Shown here: positions 1 to 10,808 of the stretch, piece by piece
Layout: each line of letters begins with the position of its first letter
Position numbering within the stretch: the stretch's first letter is position 1
Assembly: GCA_002749535.1 (NCBI GenBank)
Contig: MZZL01000400.1
Span: 62,001 to 126,000 of the forward strand
Direction: 5' to 3'
DNA length: 64,000 nt
From: Apophysomyces variabilis
Lineage: Eukaryota; Mucoromycota; Mucoromycetes; Mucorales; Mucoraceae
The notes under the pieces: generated by a model
Database searches by the model: none
The model's input: only the letters and a program-made list of their open reading frames with translations
Told to the model about the DNA's origin: nothing
Translations under genes and position numbers: made by a program

Positions 1-1
1 G

Positions 2-1452
2 TACACAAACAATCGATCCAATAGTTTCGTTCGGGATGGCATCCTTTATATCCGGCCCACCCTGACCATGGATCTCCTAGGAGAGGAGAACATGAAAGAA
101 GGAGCCCATGTGAATTTATGGTAAATCATCCGGGTGAACTGTGATCATGTCGTGTGTGCTGACGCTTAGGCCAACAGGTCGGGTCAACCTTCCGTGAGTT
201 GTACAGGTAAAAAAAAAAGTCCCACGTGTTTGTACAAGACGGTTCCTTTCCTTGCTTAATATACTAAATCATTCAATAATAGACAATTCAAATTATGGTA
301 AGGTTGCATTTTGGGATCCTTCGCTTTTTATGCGGTGTCAAGGAGAATAAAAGCTCTGGTTTTTGATCTGCAGGTTGCGAACGAACGGCTGGAGTCTCTT
401 CTGGTGGTAACTACCTCAATCCAATCCAATCAGCATGCCTCCGTACTATCGAGTCGATGTCTTTAAAATATGGCAGAGTGGAAGTGCGGGCACGAATGCC
501 TGTGGGAGATTGGTTATGGTAAGAAAAGAAGCAAAGCAGCACTCCCAACTCACAGATGGAATGAATCAACAAAAGGCCTGCCATATGGATGATGCCAAAA
601 TACTCTGCTTACGGTGATTGGCCTGCAAGCGGTAAGTGATAGGGCTTTTTCTTATCTCTGACTTGCGTCTTACATTGACACCTACTTTCACATGCTTTGC
701 TTTTCTTACTACACGATTCTAGGTGAAATTGACATTGTTTGTTTTTGCCATTCTGACACCCACAGATGAAATAATTGTTTTTCTTCATGCATTAGATCGA
801 ATCGCGAGGAAACCGCAACTTTCCCTATGGTAACGTTTCTACTGTAGAATCTACATTGCATTGGGGTCCTAGTACCCAATTGAATAGGTACAAGTTGACA
901 CATGCCATGGCCATGTTAGTGGATAACACAACCTTTGCGGACGATTTTCACACTTATGGTAAGAAACAAAAGGTGTCATTTACATAACAGGTTACGGATT
1001 GACTTTTGGCTTTTAGGTCTCGATTGGTCCGAACAAGGACTAAGAACCTATGTAGACGATAAGACGTTGCTTTTCATCGATTTTGACAAGTCTTTCTGGG
1101 ATCGCGGTCATTTTCCCAAATGGTCGATGAACCCATGGGAAGGTGGCGATATTTCGGCACCATTCGATCAAGAATTTTATCTCGTAAGAATTGATCTTTC
1201 CTTTATTCACTCCTTTAGTCAACAATTACCTATGCATACACCTTCTGACATTAGATACTTAATGTGGCTGTTGGTGGGACAAATGAATTCTGGAAAGACA
1301 GCCCCGAAAAGCCTTGGAAAATAGGAGACCCGCATGCTGTCAACGAATTTTGGGATAGCAAAGACAGCTGGCTACCCACGTGGGGTGAAGGAAACAAACG
1401 TGCCATGGCAGTGGACTGGGTCAAAGTATGGTCAGCTGATACGAATTGTTAA
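2..1452 (+). CDS. GH16 family beta-1,3-glucanase-like hydrolase, 5' end outside the window
   Basis: Eight exons join in one frame: 2-120, 178-206, 374-518, 576-631, 723-736, 796-958, 1017-1183 and 1255-1452. The product carries the GH16 active-site motif GEIDIIESRGN, in which the two glutamates are the expected nucleophile and acid/base. The upstream stretch GDWLWPAIWMMPKYSAYGDW and the downstream LNVAVGGTNEFW are typical of laminarinase-like GH16 enzymes. Such enzymes cleave beta-1,3-glucan, either in fungal wall remodelling or in nutrition. The signal peptide and the first part of the domain lie before base 1, so secretion is inferred from the family. The C-terminus ends shortly after the domain at TNC, with no carbohydrate-binding module or GPI signal. 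Exon 5 is only 14 nt. The assignment to GH16 is firm; exact substrate specificity is not. Confidence 0.9.
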
Positions 1453-2243
1453 TGTCAATGACACGAACCAGCTATTTCCCAAACAAAAGCATTGCGTGCT
1501 AGACAAAGTAAACTTGATTGTTTGTTTGTCCTCTGCCCCTTCGAATTCTGCTTTATTGGACGAATAATATAGTATGGTGTTTACTATTGACAGTACAAAA
1601 TTGACAGTATTATATATTGTTTGCATCGCGACAGAATATGACTTGAATAGTCAAAGTGTTCAGAGATTGTTTGAGGATACGCATACATCAACTGTTTGAG
1701 ATTCCCCTAGTAGATCTTTTAGAGTAGGCCCTTTCCAGAGTTTATTTGATTCCATCTATAACTTGAACTTGTGTGAAAAAAACCATTTCTTAAATCATTC
1801 TTCTTGATCCCTAGTACTACTTCTGAACCCAAAAAAGCCCTATTCGCAGCCCTCTCTTATTCTCTTATAGCATGAACTATAACTGCCACTGAAACCAGCA
1901 GGATATAGTGTTCTAATTGTACGTATGGCAAAGGTAAAAAAAGGGATACGCTAAGATTTTTCTTCTTCCAAACTTTGTCCATAATTGAAATATGAAATAA
2001 AACGTGTATGCCCACAACGCATACTAACAACTGTAGAACGGATAGAGAGATTCCTCGCAATGACTTCATTAGAAAGTAGGAAATAAGACCTATAATTTAG
2101 TCTTCTTGTAGACACATTAAACTTTCGATAGCATGTTTTACTAGCCCTCGCAGTTGTGCTGTAAGAAAATGTGGCCACAAAGACCATAGAGTGCAAACGA
2201 TGAAGTACTTGATGCAAAAAAAAAAAAAAAAAAAAAAAAAAAA
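1453..2243. other. Intergenic region, no gene supported
   Basis: This AT-rich stretch follows the glucanase gene and runs into a poly-A tract at the scaffold gap. Short open frames exist on the minus strand (for example 1857-2069), but they show no recognisable domain and no splice-consistent partner. Confidence 0.5.
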
Positions 2244-2910
2244 NNNNNNNNNNNNNNNNNNNNNNNNNNNNNNNNNNNNNNNNNNNNNNNNNNNNNNNNN
2301 NNNNNNNNNNNNNNNNNNNNNNNNNNNNNNNNNNNNNNNNNNNNNNNNNNNNNNNNNNNNNNNNNNNNNNNNNNNNNNNNNNNNNNNNNNNNNNNNNNNN
2401 NNNNNNNNNNNNNNNNNNNNNNNNNNNNNNNNNNNNNNNNNNNNNNNNNNNNNNNNNNNNNNNNNNNNNNNNNNNNNNNNNNNNNNNNNNNNNNNNNNNN
2501 NNNNNNNNNNNNNNNNNNNNNNNNNNNNNNNNNNNNNNNNNNNNNNNNNNNNNNNNNNNNNNNNNNNNNNNNNNNNNNNNNNNNNNNNNNNNNNNNNNNN
2601 NNNNNNNNNNNNNNNNNNNNNNNNNNNNNNNNNNNNNNNNNNNNNNNNNNNNNNNNNNNNNNNNNNNNNNNNNNNNNNNNNNNNNNNNNNNNNNNNNNNN
2701 NNNNNNNNNNNNNNNNNNNNNNNNNNNNNNNNNNNNNNNNNNNNNNNNNNNNNNNNNNNNNNNNNNNNNNNNNNNNNNNNNNNNNNNNNNNNNNNNNNNN
2801 NNNNNNNNNNNNNNNNNNNNNNNNNNNNNNNNNNNNNNNNNNNNNNNNNNNNNNNNNNNNNNNNNNNNNNNNNNNNNNNNNNNNNNNNNNNNNNNNNNNN
2901 NNNNNNNNNN
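2244..2910. other. Assembly gap (667 Ns) flanked by poly-A
   Basis: Unresolved bases flanked on the left by about 27 A and on the right by about 32 A. Both flanks have the same homopolymer on the same strand, so a long poly-A/T tract probably stopped the assembly here. No coding statement can be made across it. Confidence 0.95.
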
Positions 2911-2944
<34 letters not shown>

Positions 2945-3069
2945 AAAGAAATAAGAAACAACTAAAAGATGAGCGAAGTAACATCGTCCTTTTATTCCTA
3001 GCTCTTTCCTTCTTTAACAAGGATGGTCATTTCAATACTAGTCTTCCTAATAATTAAAGTCATCATACA

Positions 3070-3297
3070 CTATATGACAGAATGGGTACTAAGCAAACCC
3101 TTCCATAGTAAAATGCCCATAGTTAGGGCTAAATAACTACCTTTATCCAGCAACAAAGTAGTATGTTCTGCTGCTTCCAAACGTAGGAGGAGCCTTGTAA
3201 TGCATGAATGCGCAATAAACAAAAAGATTGAGAAAATGAGCCATGCACCTGTCACGGCCTTTTTTCTCTTCCTATTTTTTGATCGATGACTGAACAT
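3070..3297 (-). CDS. Possible small membrane protein (unrecognised)
   Basis: A 75-residue open frame has a basic N-terminus (KNRKRKK) followed by two hydrophobic stretches of about 20 residues, which would suit a small two-pass membrane protein. I do not recognise a family. Its ATG lies inside the first codons of the divergent WD40 gene that starts at 3286, so as drawn the two reading frames overlap head to head by 12 bp. That is unusual and lowers confidence. It may be a chance frame or a 3' exon of something larger. Confidence 0.25.
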   Translation of the reverse strand: MFSHRSKNRKRKKAVTGAWLIFSIFLFIAHSCITRLLLRLEAAEHTTLLLDKGSYLALTMGILLWKGLLSTHSVI

Positions 3298-5349
3298 GAA
3301 AACACAAATGCATACGCTGAATCACACAGTGAGCGAGAAGAGGTGCTGAACGTTTCTCTCTCTTATTCGCAGCACAATGAACGCGGCCAAGAACAAGTCG
3401 ATCGAGACATTGCCATGGCAGAAACTGAAAATAGCGTCACTGTGACAGCATCGTCAACGAGCATCACGTTAGATCAAGTCGTAGCTGATTCAGGTCCTAA
3501 TCAAACCTTTCCTGCAGTAAAAGCAGAACCATCAATAGACAATATTAGCGTGGTACAAACAGATACAAGCGATATCAATTACCTTGCAGAAGACGCGAAC
3601 AACGCAAATGCAGAGACTGGTTCAAAAGGGGAAGTCGCCGACGGATATGGTACCAGTGTCTTTATACACGATTTTTCGATTCCTTGTACCCTTATTGCAT
3701 CAACCTATGATCGATATAATGTGGACGCCGGAAAAACATTGGAAGCAGAAACACATCTTTTACAGCAACAACCGATAGCCTCCAATATCCCGAAAGGAAA
3801 TAACTTCTTTCGAAATGCCAAATGGTAGATCATGAAACGTTTTTACAAACTGATTTGTTCCAATATCCTTTAGGTCACCGGATGGCATGTGCCTTTTAAC
3901 GAATTCAAACGATGACATAGTGAGATTATTCAACCTGTAAGCGCGACAGCTAGCTCTTTCTTTTACTGATTCCGCATAATACAAATTTTTGATAAATTAG
4001 ACCATCCAATATCTATGACGATATAGCAGCAGGTCAGCACGAAGTTTTATCGATCCGTGTACAGTTCTCATCGTGGATTATCCAGATAGCACTTTGCAGC
4101 CGCTTGAAATGCAACCGGCATTATGCATTAGGGAAGGCGAATCGGTTTATGATTTTGAGTGGTTTCCTGCCATGAATTCTCAGGGTAAAAAGAAAGGGGA
4201 CAGTACAAGAAATATAGACTTTACTCATAGAAGTCTATAATATTTAAAGATCCCGCAACATGGTGTTTCTTGACTTCTGTCCGAGATCATCCAGTCAGGT
4301 TATGGGACGCGGGCACAGGGAAAGTCCGTGCATCGTATAGCGTGATTGATCATCAGGAAAGGTTTATCGGTCCGAATGTGATTCGTTTCAATCTCGATGC
4401 ATCAAAGCAAGTATCATACAGAAGCTCTGCTTGCTTCATTTTCTCATTCCGATCGTGATAGGATATATTGTGGATATAACAATATGATTGAAATCTTTGA
4501 CACGCAACGACCAGGTCAAGAATCTCAAAAGGTTGCAACTGTGCCAAAACGAAGAAGTAAGCAGGGCCAAAAAGGTATGCAGCCTCTTCCTGTTTTCCCT
4601 GTCTAGTTGAGCTGATAGAGACGTCTAGGTTTGATTTCCTGTTTGGACTTTAGTCCTGATTATTCTGGGCTGTATGCCGCTGGATCCTACAGTCAGACTG
4701 TGGGAATATACGATGAAACGAATAACGAACTTTGTTTGAAGCTGACCGGGATTGAAGGTGGTGTAACTCAAGTGAGATTCTCGCTCGACGGCAGTTTGTT
4801 ATTTACTGCATCGCGGCAAGCGAACAGTATTTTATGTTGGGATATTCGCAATACTGCCAATGTTCTCTATGAAATTCCTCGTATAGGAAAAACAAATCAA
4901 CGAATTTCATTTGATATAGATGGTAGTGGAACTACTTTGGTGGTGTCAGATCAGGTAATATGAATTATAAAACGGTCTTTTTGTACCTAAACGCTCCTAT
5001 TTGGTATAGAATGGTTATGTTACGTTCTACGATATAAAAGTAGGAGAAGAGGACAACGACTATGCAAGGGATCGCTGCTTGCTGTCATTTAAAGCTCATC
5101 AAGGTAGGTGATGATGGTTTACCAGACGAGTACGCCTTGGTTTTAATGAAGTGAATCATAGATATTGCCACCTGTGCAACATTTAATCCTACAATCCCGG
5201 TCATTGCAACCACTTCTGGCCAAAGAAAATATAATGATGGAAGCAGTGATGATGAGGCATATGATGTCATGGAAACGGAACCTGTCGACAATAGTTTAAA
5301 GATATGGCGGATACATGGCTCATATTCATGGTACCCATATGAAACATAG
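3286..5349 (+). CDS. WD40-repeat protein of the WRAP53/TCAB1 (telomerase Cajal body protein) family
   Basis: Exons 3286-3824, 3874-3936, 4001-4032, 4065-4184, 4250-4406, 4462-4574, 4629-4954, 5010-5103 and 5162-5349 give about 543 residues in one frame. A low-complexity acidic N-terminus of about 180 residues precedes the beta-propeller. Diagnostic stretches include SVRDHPVRLWDAGTGKVRAS, GLISCLDFSP, AAGSYSQTVGIYD, ILCWDIRN and TNQRISFDIDGSG; these track the animal TCAB1 propeller closely, down to the RDHP and NQRI motifs. In animals the protein binds CAB-box RNAs and directs telomerase RNA and scaRNAs to Cajal bodies. The role in this fungus is inferred. The intron at 4407-4461 is GC-AG. The join at 4033-4064 would be a 32-nt intron, which is very short; a 1-nt assembly indel is the alternative. 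Confidence 0.85.
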
Positions 5350-5452
5350 CGTTGTTTTTTTTCGCTTGGAGATTGGCATATATTGTTTTTTCATAGTGCC
5401 CAATACATGCATGCAACATGACTGTAGCTTTATTCATTCCATACGACTAACG

Positions 5453-6749
5453 CTAAAAGAAATCATAACCTGGATCGAAAAGTACACTCACTCTCTCGCC
5501 GTTATGGATACGTCGTATTGCTTCCGCAAATATAGGTACAACATCAAGGGTCTTTATCTTCTTGCACGCACGCGTGTGTTTGTCTTGAGGTATCGAATTG
5601 CTTACAATGACACTATCCAGGTGACTATTGTTAATACGCTCAATAGCATCACCGCTCAAAATAGCGTGTATGATCAGTGCGTAAATCTTTGTGGCGCCAT
5701 TCTCATGGAGCATTTTCGCAGCTTTGGTGATGGTGAACGATGTGTCAGCAATGTCATCGATAAGGATACATATTTTGCCACACACATCGCCTACAAGCAT
5801 CAAATCTGGTTTTAGAGGCGCACTTAATGACCGTCGTTCTTTGTGAATTAGGGCGAAATCCATGCTTAAATTTTCGGCCACGAAGGAAGCTCTGCAGTCA
5901 GGAAACAAAAAGTCATTAGTGCTAAGCATCGAATGTTATGCCAACCTGCCTTTTTGCTCCACCTGCATCAGGCGAAACAATGACCGCATCTTGATAATTT
6001 GGGATGTTGGCTTGAATATAACGAACCATCACAGGCAATGCGCTTAGGTTATCTACAGGGCAATCAAAAAATCCTTGGAACTATTTGATGCTGAGAGATT
6101 ATTGATTCTGCGCGCCATAACTTTGCGAACCACATCTCTTTTCCTTATTTTTTTCGAGCTTTCCTTTTTTAATTGTTTTTACCTGAGGATCATGTAAATT
6201 CATGGTCACGATATGATCTGCTCCAGCACACGTCAACAGATTGGCGATCAACGTTCCTGATCTTGCAACCCACTGTCGATATCCTCCTTCATCGTCATGG
6301 GGCACAGCTACATCGTTGGGAATAAATTCGTTTATGCTATTTTCATTCGGTGTTTCAATGGGATGGGGAGTGGTCGGTATCGACTTTGGAGTGGAAGGCA
6401 CAGTCATCGGAGGTGGTTTGACCAGCGGTGCACCCGAACTTTTGTAAGGCACGTCCACTTGTCTTGAATAAGGAAAAAAAGGAATGACAGCAGTAACTCT
6501 TCTAGCGGATGCTGTTTTGCATGCTTGTATCATGACAAGCAATTCCATAAAGTTATCATTGACATGGCCGCAGCCTGATTGCACAATAAAGACATCTTGC
6601 TCTCGCACGGACTCATACACTTCCACTTGGGTTTCGTTGTTGCTAAACTTCGACAAGTAAGATTTCCCTGCTTTTATGTTCAGTCGTTTGCAGATCTCTC
6701 CGCCAAACTCGGGGTGAGAGGAGCCAGCGAATACGACGAGACCACGCAT
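5453..6749 (-). CDS. PRS5: Ribose-phosphate pyrophosphokinase (PRPP synthetase), PRS5-like subunit
   Basis: Three exons on the minus strand (6183-6749, 5950-6080, 5453-5891) encode 378 residues. PRPP synthetase makes phosphoribosyl pyrophosphate from ribose 5-phosphate and ATP for nucleotide, His and Trp synthesis. Family motifs present are [47 protein letters not shown] and [12 protein letters not shown] proline/threonine-rich insertion of about 55 residues follows FPYSRQ (starting [12 protein letters not shown]), as in the fungal Prs5-type subunits, hence the symbol. The PRPP-binding loop reads DDIADTSFT where catalytic subunits have DDxxDTxGT, so this copy may be a regulatory or partner subunit. 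The second intron (5892-5949) is GC-AG. The gene converges on the WD40 gene with 103 bp between stops and diverges from the SNARE gene. Confidence 0.9.
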
Positions 6750-6946
6750 GAAAAAAGAGTGTGAGTTCGAAAAGTTCTCAGAGAGCGACGATTTTTAATT
6801 CCCGAATCGATCTTGCGCACATGTCGTTTTCCGTTCGCTTGATGTGACTGGACTTGCCAAGTCCACCTTTCTTACTCCATTTCATTCCCTACGATGTCTC
6901 GACAGTTTGGGTCAAGAAGTGTAAGGTTGTTGACATACAGTGAGAA
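6750..6946. promoter_or_regulatory. Shared divergent promoter region, PRPP synthetase / Bet1 SNARE
   Basis: Only 197 bp separate the divergent start codons at 6749 (minus) and 6947 (plus), so both genes must draw their core promoter from this stretch. Pyrimidine-rich tracts are visible but no clear TATA box. The role follows from position only. Confidence 0.5.
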
Positions 6947-7535
6947 ATGGCGAACTTAAGCTTTTCGTCATCCACCGGGGGAAATAGGTCTTTTCAACAT
7001 TTACACAATCGGTCTGGTCTTCTTGGAGAGACATCTAGGTCTTCCTCGACACCATCCCCATCTCAGTACGATAACCATTCACAACCTGTTCGATTACATA
7101 TGGATGACGGTGACCTTGAGTATATGGAAAGCCAGAGTGCTGAAAGGATAAGTGGTTTGTCGGCCAAAGTACAAGTGTTGAAGAACGTAAGAAGAAGGAT
7201 GGCTACTACGATTCGTTTGTCCCTAAACTCTAAAACAATTCTCAGATTACTGGCAAAATCGGAGACGAAATACGATCTGGAAACAGTCTGTTAGAGACCA
7301 TGGTATGTGAAAGTATACGTTACCTATGTCTTTTCTCTATCATTCACTTTCTCGCTTATCTGCGGAACTTGTTGCTGCCTAGAACGATCAATTCTCAAAC
7401 ACAGGGCTTATTTTAAGCAAGACCATGAATAAGTTCCAAGTGATGGCGTCAAAAGAATCCGGAGCAACCATGTGCTACTTAATGTTTTTTATTGTAGTGA
7501 TTGTTATTCTTTTCTATTACTGGTTTTTTAAATAA
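6947..7535 (+). CDS. BET1: Bet1-type Qc-SNARE, ER-Golgi transport
   Basis: Exons 6947-7186, 7246-7302 and 7383-7535 encode 149 residues. A serine-rich N-terminus is followed by one SNARE heptad region (from LKNITGKIGDEIRSGNSLLE to TMNKFQVMASKESG) and a C-terminal membrane anchor ending YYWFFK. The order, single SNARE motif and tail anchor fit Bet1, the Qc-SNARE for vesicle fusion between ER and Golgi. The related Golgi Qc-SNARE Sft1 is the main alternative. The start codon sits 197 bp from the divergent PRPP synthetase start. Confidence 0.85.
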
Positions 7536-8303
7536 TATTAGGCGATACCAACGAGTGAAAATCACCCATATCTTTACATATTTTTCTGAAAAGAACGATA
7601 TCGTTTTTGATCAGGATTAATATTCGACGTTCTCGATTCTGAAGGCCGTATTTTCAAAAGTCGAACGTCGCATGTCCAAAACAAACTGTCCTACAAGCTT
7701 TGGTAATCTCAATAACGTGCATCAACGTTCTACTCCCGCGGTACCGAAACCTATACGTGAATAGTCACTTCTTTTACAATGACCATTCACTTTTATTGCG
7801 AAGATGGAAAAGGTACTATTCTCATTAGGTTTGGCAGATCGATCAACGTACTGTACCTTGTTCTTAGCCGTGGAGATAATGGGACTTCTTCATATTACTG
7901 ATCGAGCATTGTGAGTATCTGTCGCAGCGCATTACACATATGAACTTTTATATCGTATCTAAGAATTAGTTCCTGGATCAAGCTCAGCAAACGGTGTCTG
8001 TATCGATTTTGAGAAAACAGGAAGGATCTAAAAAAAAAAAGAGAAAGACAAAACAGAAAAATGTAAAAAATGTTCCTTCATTGTCATTCTCAAGTGCGAA
8101 ATTTGAACTAAGTGAGCTGTAATTATAGTAAACAAGTTGGTACAAAATTACTCCAGTTGTAGTGAGTTGGCAAGATAACGCTGTCACTCACTTTCTGGCC
8201 TTTTCAACACAGAAGCAGCGGACCAATCGAATACTTTGCTTGTCTGACTTTGTAAGTTTGGAACTTTTTCTTAGTGGCACGTATTCGAGGGAGGTAAACG
8301 AAT
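7536..8303. other. Intergenic region, no gene supported
   Basis: About 770 bp between the SNARE gene and the coiled-coil gene, with poly-A (8031-8040) and T/A-rich patches. No spliced frame or RNA gene was recognised. A 5' non-coding exon of the downstream gene could lie here. Confidence 0.5.
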
Positions 8304-10808
8304 ATGGATCACTCGATCGAAGTGTTGAGAATCCAACAAAGTGCGGTCTCCAAAGAACTTAGCCGTTTCCGACCATGCGATCCAGAACTACGTTGTTACT
8401 ATTGCCGCGATTGGGCCCAATATATTCATAAAAAGCACTTTGTATGGAACGCCAAAACACAGGATGATGTGCAATCAACAGAATGTGATGCATCCAAAGC
8501 GCAGAATGGACGCACCTTACGACGCAAAGAGAGATCTCCCAAGCTAACTGATCAGTTCGAGAAATTATTGGAAGAGAATCCAAACAGCATGACGCTAATG
8601 CAAGATATCTTGGAAGTGTGCATAGCATGGCAAAACCTACCAAGCCAGTTATCCTTGCCATCCTTCTTCAAGCCGCTAGAATTCAATTCGTATCCGGATG
8701 CTATACCGTTAAAACAAGATCCAAGTGATCCAGTTCACTTACTTGATCCGCTTGTTATGGAACGGCAGGCATTGTATTTACCATCCGACGCGTTTCCTCT
8801 CTTGAAAAATTTGACAGACGATGTGCTGATTTCATATGGCCAGCCAACATGCAATCATACAAATTTTGCGTATCGGTCACCAGCAGAACTGGAAATTGAA
8901 CGAGTGATTTATAACGAGAAAATGGATGCCGCGATAAAGGAGACTTTTGGAGAACTTGAAAAAGCTCTGGACAATTCTTGGCACGCCTTTTCTGAGTTTT
9001 TGGAACGACTTTTGGCCCTTGAAAAAGAGAGAATCCAGCTGATGGGCAGAGGCTGCCAGCAGTTGATAGATAACTTTGCCGCTGGACAAAAGCTCTCAAA
9101 TTTTCAGGATTACTGGAAAGCGCAATCGGCACGATTCAAAAACAAAAGGTCCGCGTCCGTAGGGCAGTTAGATAAAGTCTTCTACTGTCACTTGGACCGA
9201 TTGGCTGATTCTGCTAAGCAGTTTACGAATACATTCTGTAACTCTCGATTGTCTGAGGTTTGTGCACTGATCCAAAGACTATGGGGTTTGGTGGTACCTA
9301 CTATACAACAAATGGCCGATCGCATGGCAGCCCACGAAGATCAAGATGAGAAACACACCGAAAATTGCAAAGCGGTTTCATCCTCTTTAAAAGGCCTTCA
9401 TTCTACAAGTGAAGTGGATGATGCTGTCAACAGGATTCGGAACGAAATGGATACCCTTTTACAGCGTCATCTGGAAGATATTGCACAACTGAAGCATGAT
9501 TATAAAGAAAGCCCTGCAACTAATGTCGCTGGTCGACTAAATATGATTGCACAAAAGGACTTCCAGAAACGGATCAAGAAAATAGAAGACAATTATTCCT
9601 CCATGCGGCAGCATTTTCAGTATGAAGTGACACAAAATATCATTCCAGAAACGCTATTCTGCAAGTTTACACTGGTCTGCTTGGAGGCGCTGATGCAAGA
9701 AGGAGAAATGATGGAAGCTATGACGATAGAACGTGAGGTTAGAGCCTTCATTGAGTCTCACAAGGATCTTGTGAGACAAAGACAGGCTCTTCTTAGTCAA
9801 TTTGAAGACGGTGTCCACACTGGTCGAAAAGAGTTTGCATGTATTATCGGTCGATTACTTCTCGAAGAAGGTATGCGTCTGCATGCGGAAAGCTTGGCGG
9901 TAAAACGCCAGAATAAGCTATTGAAGTCTATGGGTCTAACGGATCAACCGCCATCAACAACATCCAAGAAGAAAAGTAAAAGGAAAAAGGCAGGGAACTC
10001 GGCTTCGGAACCACCGTGCTCGCCAAGGAAATCCGTTGCATCCGCAGTTTTAGAAGATCATGACAGTGATACGTATGAAATTATGTCTGATGCTAATAGA
10101 CATTCTGTACCATCGCAGGCGAAGGACAGATCAACGGCAGAAGATGGCAAGGATATAAAGGTTGCACAACCAATAGAACGCTTTGCTTCTACAAGTGCCA
10201 ATAACAGCTTACCAAAGAAGGAAATGCAAGCAACGTCGGTGATGCAGCCTGTTACTCAGACGGAAGCTTCGACAAGTCATCTTGATCGTGATTATAACGA
10301 TAGCAAAGCTGTGAAAGAACGGCCAGTGTCCTTCAAAGATGAGCTTGAACAGATTAGCATTGAAAGTAACGCAGGAAAACCAGAAGGATCACGGATAGAA
10401 GCGCATGACCCACATGAAAATCAGCAACCTGTCTTGGTTACAGAAAATGGAAAAGAAAACTTATATCGAGCAGATGAATCAAGCCATCGACAGCTTGTGG
10501 CTCAAGTACAGATGTTATATCAAGAAAACATTCAGCTTACACGAAACTTGGCGTCGATAAGACAGGAAATGGCATCCTTAAATGGTCGATACACCGATCA
10601 AATGACATTTGCGCGTGAACGAGAGGCACAAACGCTTCAACTGCATGAAGAACGGAAGCAGACAGAAATGGAGGAGGTGAAGCGATATATATTATCCCTA
10701 GAGTCTCGAATTGAGACACTCGAGCACGAAGTCAGAAAATCGAAACGGCCTGGTATGATGGCTGGTTTCCGAAAGCACTACCAACTATCAGGATCTCGAC
10801 CGTGGTAA
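8304..10808 (+). CDS. Large coiled-coil protein of unknown function
   Basis: A single uninterrupted exon of 834 codons, in contrast to its intron-rich neighbours. The first ~550 residues are predicted mainly helical and charged. A lysine-rich segment near residue 555 (KKKSKRKKAG) could be a nuclear localisation or charge patch. Residues ~560-720 are low-complexity and Ser/Glu-rich. The last ~100 residues form a strong coiled coil (from LVAQVQMLYQENIQL to ETLEHEVRKSKR). I do not recognise a named family. Codon use and length argue for a real gene, and a cytoskeletal or scaffold role is only a guess from the coiled coils. Upstream exons cannot be excluded. Confidence 0.75.
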   Translation: MDHSIEVLRIQQSAVSKELSRFRPCDPELRCYYCRDWAQYIHKKHFVWNAKTQDDVQSTECDASKAQNGRTLRRKERSPKLTDQFEKLLEENPNSMTLMQDILEVCIAWQNLPSQLSLPSFFKPLEFNSYPDAIPLKQDPSDPVHLLDPLVMERQALYLPSDAFPLLKNLTDDVLISYGQPTCNHTNFAYRSPAELEIERVIYNEKMDAAIKETFGELEKALDNSWHAFSEFLERLLALEKERIQLMGRGCQQLIDNFAAGQKLSNFQDYWKAQSARFKNKRSASVGQLDKVFYCHLDRLADSAKQFTNTFCNSRLSEVCALIQRLWGLVVPTIQQMADRMAAHEDQDEKHTENCKAVSSSLKGLHSTSEVDDAVNRIRNEMDTLLQRHLEDIAQLKHDYKESPATNVAGRLNMIAQKDFQKRIKKIEDNYSSMRQHFQYEVTQNIIPETLFCKFTLVCLEALMQEGEMMEAMTIEREVRAFIESHKDLVRQRQALLSQFEDGVHTGRKEFACIIGRLLLEEGMRLHAESLAVKRQNKLLKSMGLTDQPPSTTSKKKSKRKKAGNSASEPPCSPRKSVASAVLEDHDSDTYEIMSDANRHSVPSQAKDRSTAEDGKDIKVAQPIERFASTSANNSLPKKEMQATSVMQPVTQTEASTSHLDRDYNDSKAVKERPVSFKDELEQISIESNAGKPEGSRIEAHDPHENQQPVLVTENGKENLYRADESSHRQLVAQVQMLYQENIQLTRNLASIRQEMASLNGRYTDQMTFAREREAQTLQLHEERKQTEMEEVKRYILSLESRIETLEHEVRKSKRPGMMAGFRKHYQLSGSRPW

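Noticed and set aside
1857..2069. Minus-strand 70-codon hydrophobic frame
   Set aside because: AT-rich sequence easily gives hydrophobic frames; no family, no splice partner, adjacent to a gap.
2097..3057. Long open frames of Lys or Phe spanning the first N gap
   Set aside because: They consist of poly-A/poly-T and undetermined bases; no coding evidence exists.
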